From Hymenoscyphus infarciens (lineage: Eukaryota > Ascomycota > Leotiomycetes > Helotiales > Helotiaceae), in NCBI GenBank assembly GCA_001414345.1, contig LLCB01000449.1:1-35468 (forward strand): a stretch of 35,468 bases of DNA, given 5' to 3'. The notes below the pieces were generated by a model. The model saw only the letters and a list, made by a program, of their open reading frames with translations. It did no database searches and was not told the origin of the DNA. A program made the translations under genes and the position numbers. Position 1 is the first letter of the stretch. Each line of letters begins with the position of its first letter. Of this stretch, positions 1 to 12,536 are shown one piece after another.

Positions 1-1979
1 CTTTATTTACTTATTTCTTTATTCTATTATTTTCTTATAAATTTATATAATTATTAAAGATAATACTAATTTATACCTAGAAAAGGCTTTTTAACTTAAT
101 ATAACTAATATATATAAAGTATAAAAAAGACTTAAAAGTAGAAGTAATAAGAAAAAGTAAAAGGTAGAAGTAATAAGAAAAAGTAAAAGATAGAAAGTTA
201 AATACTAAGATACTAAATACTAGATACTTAGACTAAAGAGACTCTAAGAAAGACTTTTCTCTTTTCTACTAGGATTATTACTCTTCTCTTAATTTATTAT
301 TCTTTTCTTTATTACTATTAGAAAAGAACTTATCTAAGATATTAGCTTTACTTATCTTATTAATATCTAACTATATAGATACTATCTTAGAAGCTAGTAT
401 AAGATTAATATCTTATAAAAGAAAGTACTTAATAATATAATACTTAGTAATCTTCTTATATTTATATATATTTTCTAAGAATATTATAGCTTATTAGCGA
501 TTATAAGAAGAGTTATTTAATAGAGTATCTTAATTATATAAGATATTTATATAAGCTAGTATAAGTATATAGATATATATAACTATTCTAGGTAAGCTTT
601 TACTACTTTCTTAAGTAAAAGAACTTATATTTTAACTAATAATAACTCTTTTAAGTAATTTAATTAAAATCTACTAATTAGTAGATAAAATAGAATAATA
701 TAAGTAACTAATACTTCTAGTATTCTTACTTAATAGTATTAAATATATTATTTTATTTAGTTAATCTATTTTACTTTATATTATTTATAAATACTTAGAT
801 AATAATTTAAAATACTTAATTATATATTTAAAGCTTCTAATTTTTTATATTTTATAAAGTCTTTTTACTAGCCTCTTTTATTAAAGAATAATACTCTTTA
901 TATAGATAATATACTTTTATACTTAGTAATATAATATCTTTATAATAAAATATAGTTAAGAATAGTTATTAGTTAAGCTACTTAAGTTTATAGTTAGCTT
1001 TAGTCTTAGAAATAGAAAATTTAATAACTTTAACGTTTTTAGAAAGTAAGTTATAGTAATCTATAGTTTACTTTTTAGTAGATATTACTAGTAGATATAA
1101 AGAGGTTTAGAAAGCTATTACTACTATTTTCTTTACTTTAGAAGGAGCTAGTTTAGCTTTTATTACTTTAGATTTTAAAATAATAGATACTTTTATTATA
1201 ACCTTAGTAGAGTTATTAGAATATAGTATATTAGTTAATAGAGTATCTTAAGAAAGAGTTTTCTAGATATATCTTACTTTTAAAGAAAAGAGTTAACTTT
1301 TAAGACTTTAACTTAAGTAGTTTATTTAAAGAGTTAAAAGTAAGACTATTATTATTCTATTTATATTAATTTACTATATTATACTCTAGCTCCTTTTTAT
1401 ATATATTATTTAATTAAGAGAAATATATAAGATAATAGGTATTATTAATTTAAGTATTATCTATACTTTCTAAAAAACTATCTTTATATTATTCTTATTA
1501 TAATAAATAAGAAGTAGCTAACTCTTTATCTTAATTTTCTTTTATATAGAAATTATTAGTTAGATAAGTTTTCTTATTCTATTAATAACTAATAGGATTA
1601 TTATAAAAGTATATAATAATTACTTTTCTAAGATAGCTTTTAAGTATATTTTACTTTATATTAACTTCTTATACTAGTTATATTATTTAGAAGTTTATTA
1701 ATTAAAGCTAATAGTACTTATTCTTTAGACTTATTCTTAGATTTATTTATCTAGGAAAGGCTTTCTTAGTATAAAGACTATAGATAGTAGATAGTAGATA
1801 TAAAATACCTTTTTTAGTATAAAAGAGGAAGTTACTTATTCTTCTTTACTAGTATTATCTAAGTTTTATACTTACTTATAAGTTTTAGCTAATTTATTTA
1901 TAGAATAAGATAGTATTTTCTTAGTAGATATAATAGTAGGTTTCTTAGACTTAGATAGTTAGAACTTAATATTATTAGG
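1..1979. other. RIP-saturated AT-rich DNA without an assignable gene
   Basis: This stretch is made almost entirely of TA-rich sequence with CT/AG runs, and I found not one CA or TG dinucleotide in it. That is the signature of exhaustive RIP. It probably contains the 5' part of the pseudogene that follows, because short stop-poor stretches can be found, but no frame is clearly preferred and I recognise no domain. I see no repeat boundary, RNA gene or regulatory site. Confidence 0.7.
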
Positions 1980-4900
1980 TTTATTTAAATTATAAACTAT
2001 TATACTAGTACTACTAAAAGATAAGTATATATTTAATAGTAATAAAAGAAATATATTAATAAAAGATATTATAGAAAATAATAGATAATAATAATAAGAC
2101 TTACTAAGAGATAAGAATAGTTAGTCTTTTATACTAGTATAGTTTATTAGGTTATTAGATAAGAGATAGTAATACTACTAGAATTAATTTAATATAAGTT
2201 TAAGAATAGAGTATTATAGATTTATAAGTTTAATATAAGTAAAAAGGTATATATTTAGATTAGTAAAGCCTTTTATAAATAAATTCTTTATTAACTATTT
2301 AAGTTTATTTATATTTTAGAATACTTAATATTATAAAATAAAGCTTATTTATAAGAGATCTTAGAGATAAGAGAGGCTTCTACTAAATATAAATATTATC
2401 TTACTTCTATTAGAAAAGGTAGAGTATATAAGACTACTATTATAAGATACTAGAGCCTTATAATGTTTATTAAAAAATTAATAACCTTATAACTTTATAA
2501 TCTCTTAATTAACTAATATACTATACTTAATACCTACTAATCTATACTAGTATCTACTATATATAATATAATTAACTTAATTAAATAATAAGAGTATAAA
2601 ACAATCTTCTATTATAGTATTAGTAAGTATACTCTTATTAAATAGAAAGCTATCTTACTAATATATAAGAAAGGCTTTATTAGTAGCTATACTAAGCTAC
2701 TATATAAGATTAATTATATTTATCTTACTTTTTAGAAACTATTCTTAATTCTATATTATCTTATAATACCTTTTTATTAAAAGATATAATATAATAAAGC
2801 CTTTTCTAATATACTACTTTTAAAAGCTATATATACTAAAGCCTTAGTTACTAATAGTAATAATAATATAGATTATTTATATAATAATTTATTATAAGAC
2901 TAAAAGAAGTTTATAAATCTAAAAGAATATATTAAATATTTAGGCTTAGGCTTTAAAAAAGTAATAAATAAATTTATATAATCTAAGTAATAGACGTCTT
3001 TTTAGAAAAAACTATAGAAGTATATTTTAAAATCTTAGACTAAATAAAATATTAAGAAGAGGAAGAGCTAATAAAGATCTAAATTAGATAAAGTATAATA
3101 AAAACTAGAAGCTAGAGAGTCTAGCTAGTAGATAAAATATAGTATATTTATTATTAATATATATAATTAAAGAGAAAAGAAGTATAAGGCTTAATTTCTA
3201 TTTTATATATATAAGATAACTATAATAAAGAATAGTCTTTTTACTAACTATATAAGTAATATAATATAAAACAAGATTAATTAGTAAATCTAGAATCTCT
3301 ATTACTATTAGTAGATATTATAATATATAAGTTATATAAAGATACTATAAGTAAAGAAGGTAGCTAAAGACGTAGAACTAGTAAATTCTTTTAAAAAGGT
3401 ATTAAAGAGTAAGAAAGGTAGGTATTATATTTCTTAAACTAGTTTTAAATAGTTAGTACTAGATCTAAATAACTTACTATCTTATCTTTAATATAGAATA
3501 GCTATTACTAGGTAAGGCTTACTTAGTTTTAAAGCTACTCTTACTAAGTACTAATCTATAAAATCGCTTATAAAGTATATATTTATAAAGGATAATATTA
3601 TGTTTAAGAAAGAATTTATAAAAGTAGATAAGACTAAAATAGAGAATACTATTATTAATAAGAGGGATATTAGTAAAGAGAATAAAGTAGATAAAGTAGA
3701 AGAGGATATTAGATAATTTAATTAAAAGTAGCTCGTTTCTATTAAGAATCTTAATAATATTTAAGATAAGTCTACTATATATAGTATATATATACTCTTA
3801 TAGATTACTACTTACTAGAATAATAATCTAGTACTTATTAAGAGATTAGTATAAAGACTAGAGTTATAACCTAACTTCTTAGTAAAGATTTAAGAAATAA
3901 AGATAAAATATTAAAATAATATTATTAAAGAAATTATAAATAATACTATAATTAAATCTAAAAAATATATAACTAAAGAATAAGACTTTTTATAAATAAT
4001 TAAAAATATAATAAAGAACTCTATCTTTAAGCTAAGTAATTACTTTAATATATATTAAGAGATATATTTAGATCTTAATTACTTTATCTTCTCTTAAATA
4101 CCTATTACTTACTTATTTCTCTTATAGTAGGTTATAGTTATTAATACTATATTTATAATTAAGAAGTTAGAATATAATATTACCTTACTTAGAGATAAGA
4201 TTAGTATAAGAAAGACCTTATTTATAATTAGATTTATTTATAAGATATATTTAAAAAAGCCTTTCTTAGATATATAAGTACTAATTAATAATAGTCTATA
4301 TTAGTTTACTATAAAGCTTTAGTAGTTTATTATAGTTTTAAGAAATCCTATTATATAATAAAGCGCTTTTAGAAATAATATAAGAGAATAGATTAAAAGC
4401 TTATAAAGCTTAAATAGAATAGTAGACTATTATAGCTATAATACTTTCTTTATCTACTATTATTAATTCTTTAAAACGTAGCTACTTTTAAGAAGTTCTT
4501 AAATCTCTTAACTTCTTTAATATACTATAATAATAAATAAGTAAAGATATATAATATATACTCTAAAGTAGTTAGAGAATTAATTAAGACTAACTAGTAG
4601 ACTTACTCTCTTTTAGATAAGAAGAATAAGAATAATATAACTATAGTTATTATCTCTTCTATTAATATAATAACTAGTTAGTATAGGCTATAAAGCCTTT
4701 CTCTTTAGTAATAGAAGAATAGCTAGTTAAAGGAATTTATATAATATTTAGACTATTATACTATTTTAGACTTAATATAACTTAGCTATATTAGTAGTTA
4801 TTTTACTAAAAGCTATATAGATAAAGCGTCTAATTTAAAGAATCTATATATAAGAGAGAATAGCTTAGTACGTTTTTTTAATAGCTTCTATATCTTAGCT

Positions 4901-5997
4901 AATATAAAAATTTTTCCTAATTCTATTACTAATATTCTTAAGATCGCTTATTTATTAAAAGCTAAAAAGGACTAGGAATTACTAGACTAATTAGTTAAAT
5001 AGAGTGTTAATTTATAAATAAACTTATTTAAGCTAGATAATAGATATCTTATATAGGTTTTATATAAGACTATCTATTATATTAAGAAATATATTTAGTT
5101 AGATAAAATTAAATAAGACTTTAAATATAATCTAGTAAAGTAGAGGTTATATCTTAGCTATATTTTTAAGAATATTATAATTAAGTATACTTAGTCTTTC
5201 TTAAATTCTAAGACTAGGGACCTTATTAGAAATAGTCTTATTTATCTTATATACTACTAGTTATATAGTATATTTATACTAGATAAGCTTTTAGAGTATA
5301 CTTATATATTATATCTCTTAATAAGAAAGCTTATATACTATTATATAGAGGATAAGAAATTAGTTTAGAACTATTAAAAGTATTATTACCTACTACTATA
5401 TTCTAATTCTATATAGTTTAAGCTTATTAAGAATACTCTATATTTATAGTTTTTAAGTAAATAGAAGTAGGACTTTTATATACTTTAGTTATAGCTATAT
5501 TTATATAAGAATCGAGGTAGATAAGCCTTTATTACCTTATCTAATAAGATAGATATACTTAGGATTTTATATATAGTAGGAGTTAGAGCTCTTAAAATTA
5601 GAGAAGGTTATTATATTATCTTATTAATTATAATTTAAAAGTAAAAAAAGATAACTACTAGTATTTAGTATAGTCTCTTAGCTACTTAGCTTCTTATTTA
5701 TAGTATTTTATAACTTTTAGATATTAACTATACTACTTTTATATCTAAATTAGATATACTTAAATGTTAAGATCTAATTAATAAATTTATAACTAATTCT
5801 AATTTATACTTTGCTTTTATTAGAAAGTACTATATTAGTTAAAGAGGAGCTAATCTCTAGAGGCTATATTACTATAGTTAGTCTTAAGACTTAGTATTAA
5901 ACTAGGGTATTAAAGCTTAAGAACTAGGCTAACTCTACTAATAGAGTTAATTAGATAACGTCTACTACTTTTACTAATATATTATTAGTACTATTTA

Positions 5998-6365
5998 TAA
6001 CTATATTATTTTAAATAATATTTATAAATACTTATTAATAGTAATATCTAAGCTTAATAAGGAGGTTAATACTATTATAAGCGCTAGTAACGATAAAGAG
6101 TACGTTATTAATAATTAGTTTCTTATCTAAGAAGAGCTTATTTATATACTTAATAACTATATCTCTTATAATATATAACTACTTAATACTTAATAACTTA
6201 TAGAATATATACTCTATATTATTTAAAAGACTATAATAGTAGTAATAGAACTAGATAAGTAAAGCTTAGTAAATATTACTAAGGTACTTAATAAATTAGA
6301 CTTAGATAATAATCTTAATAGCTTATAAGTATATTTAGAGAAGACTTTCTTTAGTTATTTATAAT
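5998..6365 (+). repeat. Tandem duplication, copy A, first part
   Basis: This segment matches 14547-14914 base for base, with differences that are almost all C/T or G/A transitions. It holds the C-terminal codons of the SNF2-like relic. It is cut at 6365 by the LTR retrotransposon and resumes at 12532. The left edge is at the TAAC of 5998-6001, which is shared with 14547-14550 at the junction between the two copies, a 4-bp microhomology. Confidence 0.9.
6361..6365. repeat. Target-site duplication ATAAT (left) of LTR element
   Basis: ATAAT directly precedes the left LTR and recurs at 12532-12536 directly after the right LTR. The unoccupied paralogous site at 14910-14914 has ATAAT once, which confirms both the 5-bp duplication and the element limits. 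Confidence 0.95.
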
Positions 6366-6535
6366 TGTTAGTATAACTTATAGTTATAAAAGCGATATAA
6401 AAAGAGTTGTATTATTATTTATATATACCGAGTAAAGCTAGCTACAATAACTACTTAAGTAGCCTCTAAGCAAGTATACGTATAACCACGTATACTAATC
6501 TAAATTACTATTTACCTCTTGAATATATACTAACA
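6366..6535 (-). repeat. Long terminal repeat (3' LTR of the minus-strand copia element)
   Basis: This 170-bp repeat starts TGTTAGTATAAC and ends ATACTAACA, so it has the standard TG...CA ends. It aligns without gaps to 12362-12531. I count 13 differences, and all are transitions at RIP-type positions (for example TG against TA at base 2, CAA against CGA). Because the element is read on the minus strand, this is the downstream LTR. Confidence 0.95.
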
Positions 6536-6639
6536 CTAGTACTTTTTTAAAATAATAGAAGTTACTTAAAACTATTAAAAATTATATATCTAATCTAACT
6601 AATTAGAGCTCTCTATTCTCTATCCTCGACTAATAAGAA

Positions 6640-7180
6640 GGCTCTATTTTAGTCTCTTATTTCGTTCTACCTATTCTATAAAGTTAATATCTAGCTTATT
6701 AGTATTAATTAACTTTTGTAGAGTATTATAGTAACCCTTTTTAGTTATAGTATTTATAGGATTACTCTTACTATTAATTTATTTAATCTTATTAATCTCT
6801 CTTAATTTATACACTTCTTATAAGTATATAACGTTAATTATTAGTCGCTTCTCCTTAGTTATACCTAATTTAGCTATATATTTATAAATAGACTTTAAAT
6901 TAGTATATATTATAAGTAGTATCTTAAATCCTAAGATACTTTTAAAAGTCGATTTCATTAAAGCTATAGTATTAATACTAAAACACTATAAGTAACTCTC
7001 TTATATTTAGTAGAAGACTAATATAAGATGTTAGTATTATTATCTTTATTTATAAGAGTAATAACGTAACTGATTTATAATAATAAGTCTTTATTATTAG
7101 CGAATAATCTATTAGTAAAAGTGTATAACTTTAGAGAAGATTTATCTAATTTAATAAATTTAAGTCTTCTTAAGAGATTG
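6640..7180 (-). pseudogene. copia RNase H domain relic
   Basis: On the minus strand at about 7080-6980 the relic reads KDNNTNILY*SSTKYKRVTY, the start of the copia RNase H domain. Further on, near 6900-6720, it reads SLFINI*LNQV*LRRSD, which corresponds to the DSKSLYDxLxKLGTTQEKR segment known from this fungal copia group. The catalytic Asp/Glu positions are partly lost to RIP. It is the last domain of the polyprotein and lies about 100 bases from the downstream LTR, as expected. In life it would degrade the RNA of the RNA/DNA hybrid in the virus-like particle. Confidence 0.85.
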
Positions 7181-8300
7181 TTGATTTACTATTAAATTCG
7201 CTTATTAAGGAGTGAAATATTATTATTTTAAGGATTAATAGTTTAAGTAGTATATAATAAGTTGAAAGCGGTCTTAGACTAGGATATTGTAGCTAAGTAT
7301 ATCTCTCTAGTATATTATGTAATATATTAATCTTTAGTATCTACTATATATAATATCCCTTTTATATTAGATATCTTAGATAAGGCCTTTTATACTAAAT
7401 CTAAGTGTTTTATATAATCCTAAGTAAGAGATATAAAGCTGTTATAATACTTAGTAATTAGCCTTCTATTAAATTTAATTAGATAGTTAATAGTAAGCTC
7501 TTCTCTCTTCTTAGATATAAATCTAGCTTTATTAATAGTAAGCTCTTCTTTATTAGTAAAAGCGTTATTAGCAAGTATAAGAGTATTATTAGTTTAAAAG
7601 TCTACTATACTAAAAGAGGTATCTAACTTTACTTACTCGTTATACTAGTATAACTTAGTATATAAAAGACAGAGGTTAAAAGTTAACTGTTTTATTATAA
7701 GTCTTATAATATAGTATTTATAATACGTTATAAACTAGTAATTACTAGCTTCTAGAATACTATATAGTAGTCTAATTACTTTAAAGAATATATCTTCTTA
7801 TTAAGAATAACCTTTAAGAGAGTATATAAAGAATTTCTAATTTAAGTTAGTTAACAATTATATATATACTTAAGTAATATCTTAAATAAATACTCATAAG
7901 CTTAGAAGTATTATAATAAGTATAAGGATTATTCTTTAGCTTACTCTCTAAATAGTAGATACTTAGATAAGTATTAGTAACTTCTTAGTATTATTATATA
8001 CTTAGATAACTAATTTTAACTTTGTAAAAGTAAGTGTTATACTCTTAAATTTAATATTATCTATAAAGCGTGATCTAAATATTCTAGTATTAAGAGGTAA
8101 CTTCTTCTAAGTAATAATCTTAAAAATACTTTAATTAGTTAATCTATTAATCTCCTTTTATTACGATTTAACATATACTATACTATTATTAGCTACAAAT
8201 ACTTCAACGTTGTAAGGTTCACTTAAATTAGTAAGAAAAGTTCTAATATCTTTAAGAGTAATATAGTCGAAATCGTCTATAAAAGTATCTAATTATTAGA
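7180..8300 (-). pseudogene. copia reverse transcriptase relic
   Basis: The minus-strand translation beginning near 8295 reads FIDDFDYITLKDIRTFLTN, then ...KLPLNTRIFRSRFIDNIK, and further on TI*RVS*RIILILIILLS and RDIT*VYI*LLTNLN. These are the linker and fingers/palm blocks of copia reverse transcriptase (RVT_2): the TRIFxSRxVDxIK block, then the SPTIQRxSQR block, then the RDITQAYxQS block with its first catalytic Asp. Stops are mainly TAA/TAG of RIP type. The domain is inactive. I did not place the YxDD box exactly. Confidence 0.85.
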
Positions 8301-9650
8301 ATAATACTTTAAAAGACCTATTTAGAGGCTTTAGATACTTTCGAGGCTGTCTACGTCTATGCTTCTAAAGAGGTTCTAGTAAGAGTTCTAGAATATTAGT
8401 GTCTTAATAAATCTCTAAGTAACGAAGTTAATATTAGAGAGAAGGTGAACCTTAGTTATTCTACTCTACTTCTCGCCTACTCTATTACTTAAAAGTTCTT
8501 CCTTTTTTATAGAGTTATAGTATTATTTTAGACAGTGTTATATTAGAAACTTTCTTAGTTATTAGTACTATTCTAGAAGTTTTAGAAGTTTTAATAAAGT
8601 ATAGTTTTATAACTATAGATTAAAACTTTATAGGACTACTTAGTAGTATTATAATATAGTCTTTATTCTTAATTTCTTAAAGAATAAAAGGTCTTATCTA
8701 AGACTTTATATACTCCTTTTATACTAAAATATCTAAATTTAAGAGTAAGTTCTTAACTTGGTTAATTAGTCTATTTTATATATTAAGAGCTTCTTTAACT
8801 TAATAGAATATAATCTACTTTCGTACCTCTTAAGTAGCCTTTTTATAGGTCTTGGACTTTATAGAAATTAGTTATAAAGGTACGTTAGTTACGGTTATTT
8901 AAGTATATATCTTATATATTAATAGAGTAGAGACTAGTCTATTTAGACCTGTTATATCGTTGATTACTTTAAAAGCTATTTAAAGTACTAAACTTTATAA
9001 GAGATATAGCTCTTATTTATATATAATATTATATACTCGTCGAATCAGTCTATAGTAATGTTCTACTATACTAATTAAATTATATACCTTAACTAGTATA
9101 GTTTTTACTATAGTACCTATTCTAGTAGTAGAGTATATAAAGTCCTTTTTAATAAAGTTTATCTTAGTATTTATAATAATATAATTAGAGAGTCTAAGAT
9201 ATATATTAATCTAATATCTTTAGAAAACCTTTTATATAGTCGTTGCTTTTATATCTAGTAAAAAGTTATCTACTTAATACCTTATTACTTTGTCTATATA
9301 GTATAAGACTGCTTACTTATTAAGGAAGAAAGTATTAATTAAAATACTATAATTAAATTTAAGGTTATTATAAAAGGTGAACTTAAATTAGCTAGGTAAA
9401 CTTCTGTGCTTCTAATAGTATTTATAAAATTTAGTGAGATGTTAAAGAATGCCTTAGTTAATATAATGCCTAGCTCTTTCTAGTATACGTTATAATCTTA
9501 GTACTAATAGGTAGCTAAATTACTTATAAAGTTATTAAATGTTAATATTTATAAGAAAGGTTAGGTACTTTTATATAAAGTTATATATAGCTTTATTTTA
9601 GAGTAGAAAAGGGTATCTAAATTATTATATAATAGAGAACCTCTTAACTT
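8300..9650 (-). pseudogene. copia integrase relic
   Basis: On the minus strand, 9420-9330 reads SSPFIITLNLIIVF, matching the end of the zinc-binding GAG-pre-integrase segment (PGRFxFTLxDDxxFN). From about 9300 to 9000 the core domain can be followed, including LYILDSLII for the second catalytic Asp block and LYINKSYISYKV for the AINDSAGPDG helix region. At 8870-8780 it reads KTYKKAT*EVRK, the conserved KKAxxEVRKL end of the core. This order upstream of the reverse transcriptase is diagnostic for Ty1/copia against Ty3/gypsy. Many stops make it non-functional. Confidence 0.85.
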
Positions 9651-10110
9651 CTGTCTCTTTCTTATTCTCTTAGATAAGTATGTTTTAAAGATTATTTAAA
9701 GTAATATTTAGGTTGTTTATATTATTAATATAAAAGATAAAAGGGGTATTAGATTATACTATATAGAATTTAGCTCTTTTAATTAGTATATCAACTGTTA
9801 TTGATCTTAAAGATAGAGTATATCCCTTACTAAACTAGATATTAAATTAACCCTTTATACTTTTATTAATCGAGACGCTTTTAATAAGTCTAATATATAC
9901 GAGATATTAGTTATATCTTATACTTAACTTTTAAGTTACCTTAGTATTAATTATTATACTAAAGAAGTTCTCTTTTATATATCTTTTAGCTATTATTATA
10001 AACACCTCTTTTATAAATTCGTGTATAATATTAGAAGTATTATTTAGGTTATTTAAGTTTTATAAGATATATCTATTAATAGTGTATTTTTATACTAAAC
10101 TTATTAAATT
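9650..10110 (-). pseudogene. copia aspartic protease relic
   Basis: The minus-strand reading near 9780-9690 is SNTPFIFYINNINNLNITL, followed by NIL. This is the C-terminal half of the retropepsin-like protease of fungal copia elements (ADTPFLLCLxDMDxLxVxxNN). The catalytic DTG/DSG region should lie near 9950-10100 and has been altered. Protease would have cut Gag from Pol. The position between the zinc-knuckle region and integrase fits the family order. Confidence 0.75.
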
Positions 10111-12361
10111 TATAGTAAGTTATTTAGTATTTAAATCGTTAATAAATCTTATAGAAGTAATATTATAATAGATAACTTCTTTGTCTAAACTAGTATTTAA
10201 TAAGTAACTATCTTCTTTTAATAGAGTAATAGCATAAAGTGTCTTTAATATCTCTTTCTCTTAAGTACTCTAAGTATATGTTATATTTATATTATATACC
10301 TTTCTAGTATACCTATCTCGCTTACCTTTAAAGTATCTAGAATTCTTATTAGTTTATTTAGTAAAGTAACGGTTCTACTCTTTTTAACTATAATCCTAAG
10401 ATAAATAGTCGTCCTTTCTATATATATAATATATCCTCTTCTTCTTATATTAATCTATATTACTAAATTTATTTATACTATATTATCTACTCTTATAGAA
10501 GTGCCTCTTAGTTATTATGGTTTTATTTATAACTATCTCTAAGTAGACTTTTATATAGGATTAGATTAAACTTTATAAGAGAGTAATAGTATTAGAAATT
10601 AAAGAGTCTTAGAGTAAGGTTAATATTATAATAGTATAATCTAGGACTTTTTTATATACTAAAATTAGCTTATTTAAAAATTAACTATTAGTATGAAAAT
10701 CGGTAGAGAGGGAAAATCTTAATAAATTAAGTCTTAATAATATATCTTTAAAAGAGCTTAATATTAATGCTCTAGATACTTATATTATCTCTTATAAATC
10801 AATGTTATTCTACTTAGACAATTAGCCTCTTTTATAAAGTTTATTTTTAAAGTATTATTATATAGATATAGATAAAACTTTAAAAGATTAATTAATGTTT
10901 TCGTTAAAAAGCATAGTATAGAAGTAATTTAAAGCGTTATCTTTTAGTATAGTTAAGAAGGTAAGAGAGTAAATCGCTAGTAATACTCTACTTCTCTTAT
11001 ATATGTCTTTAAATATTATAACTTTAATTGTAAAATTATCTTCTTTTCTACTATACTTTTGATTATCTTTATATGCTTTTATAAGAGTATCTAATATATA
11101 AGAGTGATCTTAACTCTTTAAACTTTAAGAAGGAAATTTATCTTTGAAATATACTATATTTATTTATACTAGTAGCCTTCTACTATAATTATCTTATTAC
11201 TAATTATGTTCTAGATACTTAGAGGTATTATTAAAATTGTTATTACTAGTATCTTCACTAAATTGATAGAATATAAAAAAGGAGGTCTAGTTATCTTTTA
11301 GTAGACTTAAAGGTTAGATTAAAGGTTATACTAGATTACTTAGGTCTTTCCTTTTAGTTAGTAGGATTAAAGTTATTAAAGGTGTCAGTTATTATAATAA
11401 TATCGGTTATTATAATAATATCAGTTATTATTATTATTATGTAAAGGATGCTTATAAAGCTTTATCTCTAGCCTTTGTCTTAGATTAGGTGTTTTAAGTA
11501 ATATTTTTAGCTAGAAGTTATTATTATTAAGATTGTTATTACTATAGCTTTTATTATCTTTTAGTATATTTTACTATATATTTATAATAGGATTTAAATT
11601 CTTTAATACTAGTCTCTCTTAATACTATATCTTTTAATTCTTTGTCTAACTACTTAGTTAGGTTAACCTTAGTAGTAGTATTATATAGTACTTAAGATAT
11701 AAGCATCTTATATCTATTTATCTTAACTTATATACCTCTTCTACAAAGTGTTTATTATAACTTAGTAGTAGTAGATTAGTAGATTTTAGCAAATTTATTT
11801 TAATCTTATTCTTTAAAGTCTACTTAAAATTCGTCTTAAAGAAGAAGGTCTTTATTCTCTTTTTTAGTATACTCTTCTTCTTATTTAGCTATAAAAATCG
11901 TCTCTTCTATTTATATTAACTTTAGCTTTAGTACTAGCTTTAAGGCTTCTTTTAGTATCGAAGTTAAAGTCTCTAAAGTTGTTAGAATTAGTACTAGTAT
12001 ATCTATTATATTATAGATATTATAGATATTATAGATATTATTATTACTTAAATTAAATTTAGATATTATTGAAAGTCTATTTATACTTTACTTAGTAGGT
12101 AAAAGAGATATCGGGTTTTAGGTGAATAGGTGTCTTAGAGAGTATAAATTGTCTTAGAGAATAATAGAAGGTCGGTATTAGTAATCAGTGCTTCTTATAT
12201 TAAGAAGCGTTTACTGTTTATCGAAGTTATTAAATAGTAGAAGGAGTTATAATCAGAGAAGGAGAGTCTACTAGTAATATTAAGTTTACTTTTATATAAG
12301 TATACCTATAGTAGAAATATATAAAGTAACTAAGTATTTAATCTATACGTCTACTAATTAG
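10110..12361 (-). pseudogene. copia gag and zinc-knuckle region relic
   Basis: From the 5' LTR at 12362 down to about 10110 the minus strand should encode Gag. The clearest piece is near 10460-10340, where YIYRKDDYLS*DYS*KE corresponds to the C-x-C-x-K-xGCxSxxHxxxE RNA-binding knuckle seen in this group, with Cys and His codons changed to Tyr and stop by RIP. The rest of Gag is too degraded for me to align. No primer-binding site could be assigned with confidence next to the 5' LTR. Confidence 0.6.
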
Positions 12362-12531
12362 TATTAGTATAACTTATAGTTATAAAAGCGATATAAAAAG
12401 AGTTATATTATTATTTATATATACCGAGTAAAGCTAGCTACGATAACTACTTAAGTAGTCTCTAAGTAAGTATACGTGTAACCACGTATACTAATCCAAA
12501 TCGCTATTTACTTCTTAAATATATACCGACA
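12362..12531 (-). repeat. Long terminal repeat (5' LTR of the minus-strand copia element)
   Basis: This is the partner of 6366-6535, 170 bp, without indels. It starts TATTAG (RIP of TGTTAG) and ends ACCGACA. It contains a TATA-like run and the near-palindrome around ACGTGTAACCACGT, and would have driven transcription toward lower coordinates. Confidence 0.95.
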
Positions 12532-12536
12532 ATAAT
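12532..12536. repeat. Target-site duplication ATAAT (right) of LTR element
   Basis: This is the second copy of the 5-bp target duplication, directly after the ACA end of the right LTR. The host sequence of copy A resumes here. Confidence 0.95.

Larger units (their letters stand above)
1980..6365 (+). pseudogene. RIP-degraded SNF2-like helicase/ATPase relic
   Basis: Reading through TAA/TAG codons gives protein-like sequence in one frame from about 2160 to 4500, then in another frame from about 4500 to 6365, so there is one frame change or a lost intron. A short stop-poor piece at 1981-2150 lies in the third frame. In the first frame, 4191-4220 reads RDKISIRKTL, which resembles a degraded SNF2 motif I (DE-G-GKTL), and about 60 bases later VLINNSLY*FTIKL resembles the motif Ia region. 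In the second frame, 5834-5880 reads IS*RGANL*RLYYYS, and 5921-5968 reads ELG*LY**S*LDNVYYF. These match the spacing and character of SNF2 motifs V and VI (GxNLQ ... ALGRxHRxGQ). RIP explains nearly all the stops. The C-terminus continues past the LTR element for about 10 codons at 12537. Multi-copy status (see the tandem duplication) fits RIP targeting. The parent could be a mobile-element cargo gene or a repeated subtelomeric gene. The SNF2 call is an inference from degraded motifs. Confidence 0.5.
6366..12531 (-). mobile_element. Complete Ty1/copia LTR retrotransposon, RIP-inactivated
   Basis: The element is 6166 bp with 170-bp LTRs and a 5-bp ATAAT target duplication. On the minus strand the order is gag with a cysteine-knuckle region, protease, integrase, reverse transcriptase, RNase H, which is the copia (Pseudoviridae) order. 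Its protein relics match the fungal copia lineage whose integrase has the VEAHNS...ERYHGPLRR context and whose RNase H region has DSKSLYDCL...TQEKRLMID, in degraded form. It keeps many more CA and TG dinucleotides than the flanking DNA, so it is younger than its host site. It interrupts copy A of a tandem duplication but not copy B. All reading frames are broken by stops, so it is not autonomous. Confidence 0.93.

Noticed and set aside
1..6365. Mitochondrial or plasmid origin because of the very high AT content
   Set aside because: The loss is specific to CA/TG while CT, CC and GG persist, and nuclear transposons with target duplications lie within. This is RIP, a nuclear process.
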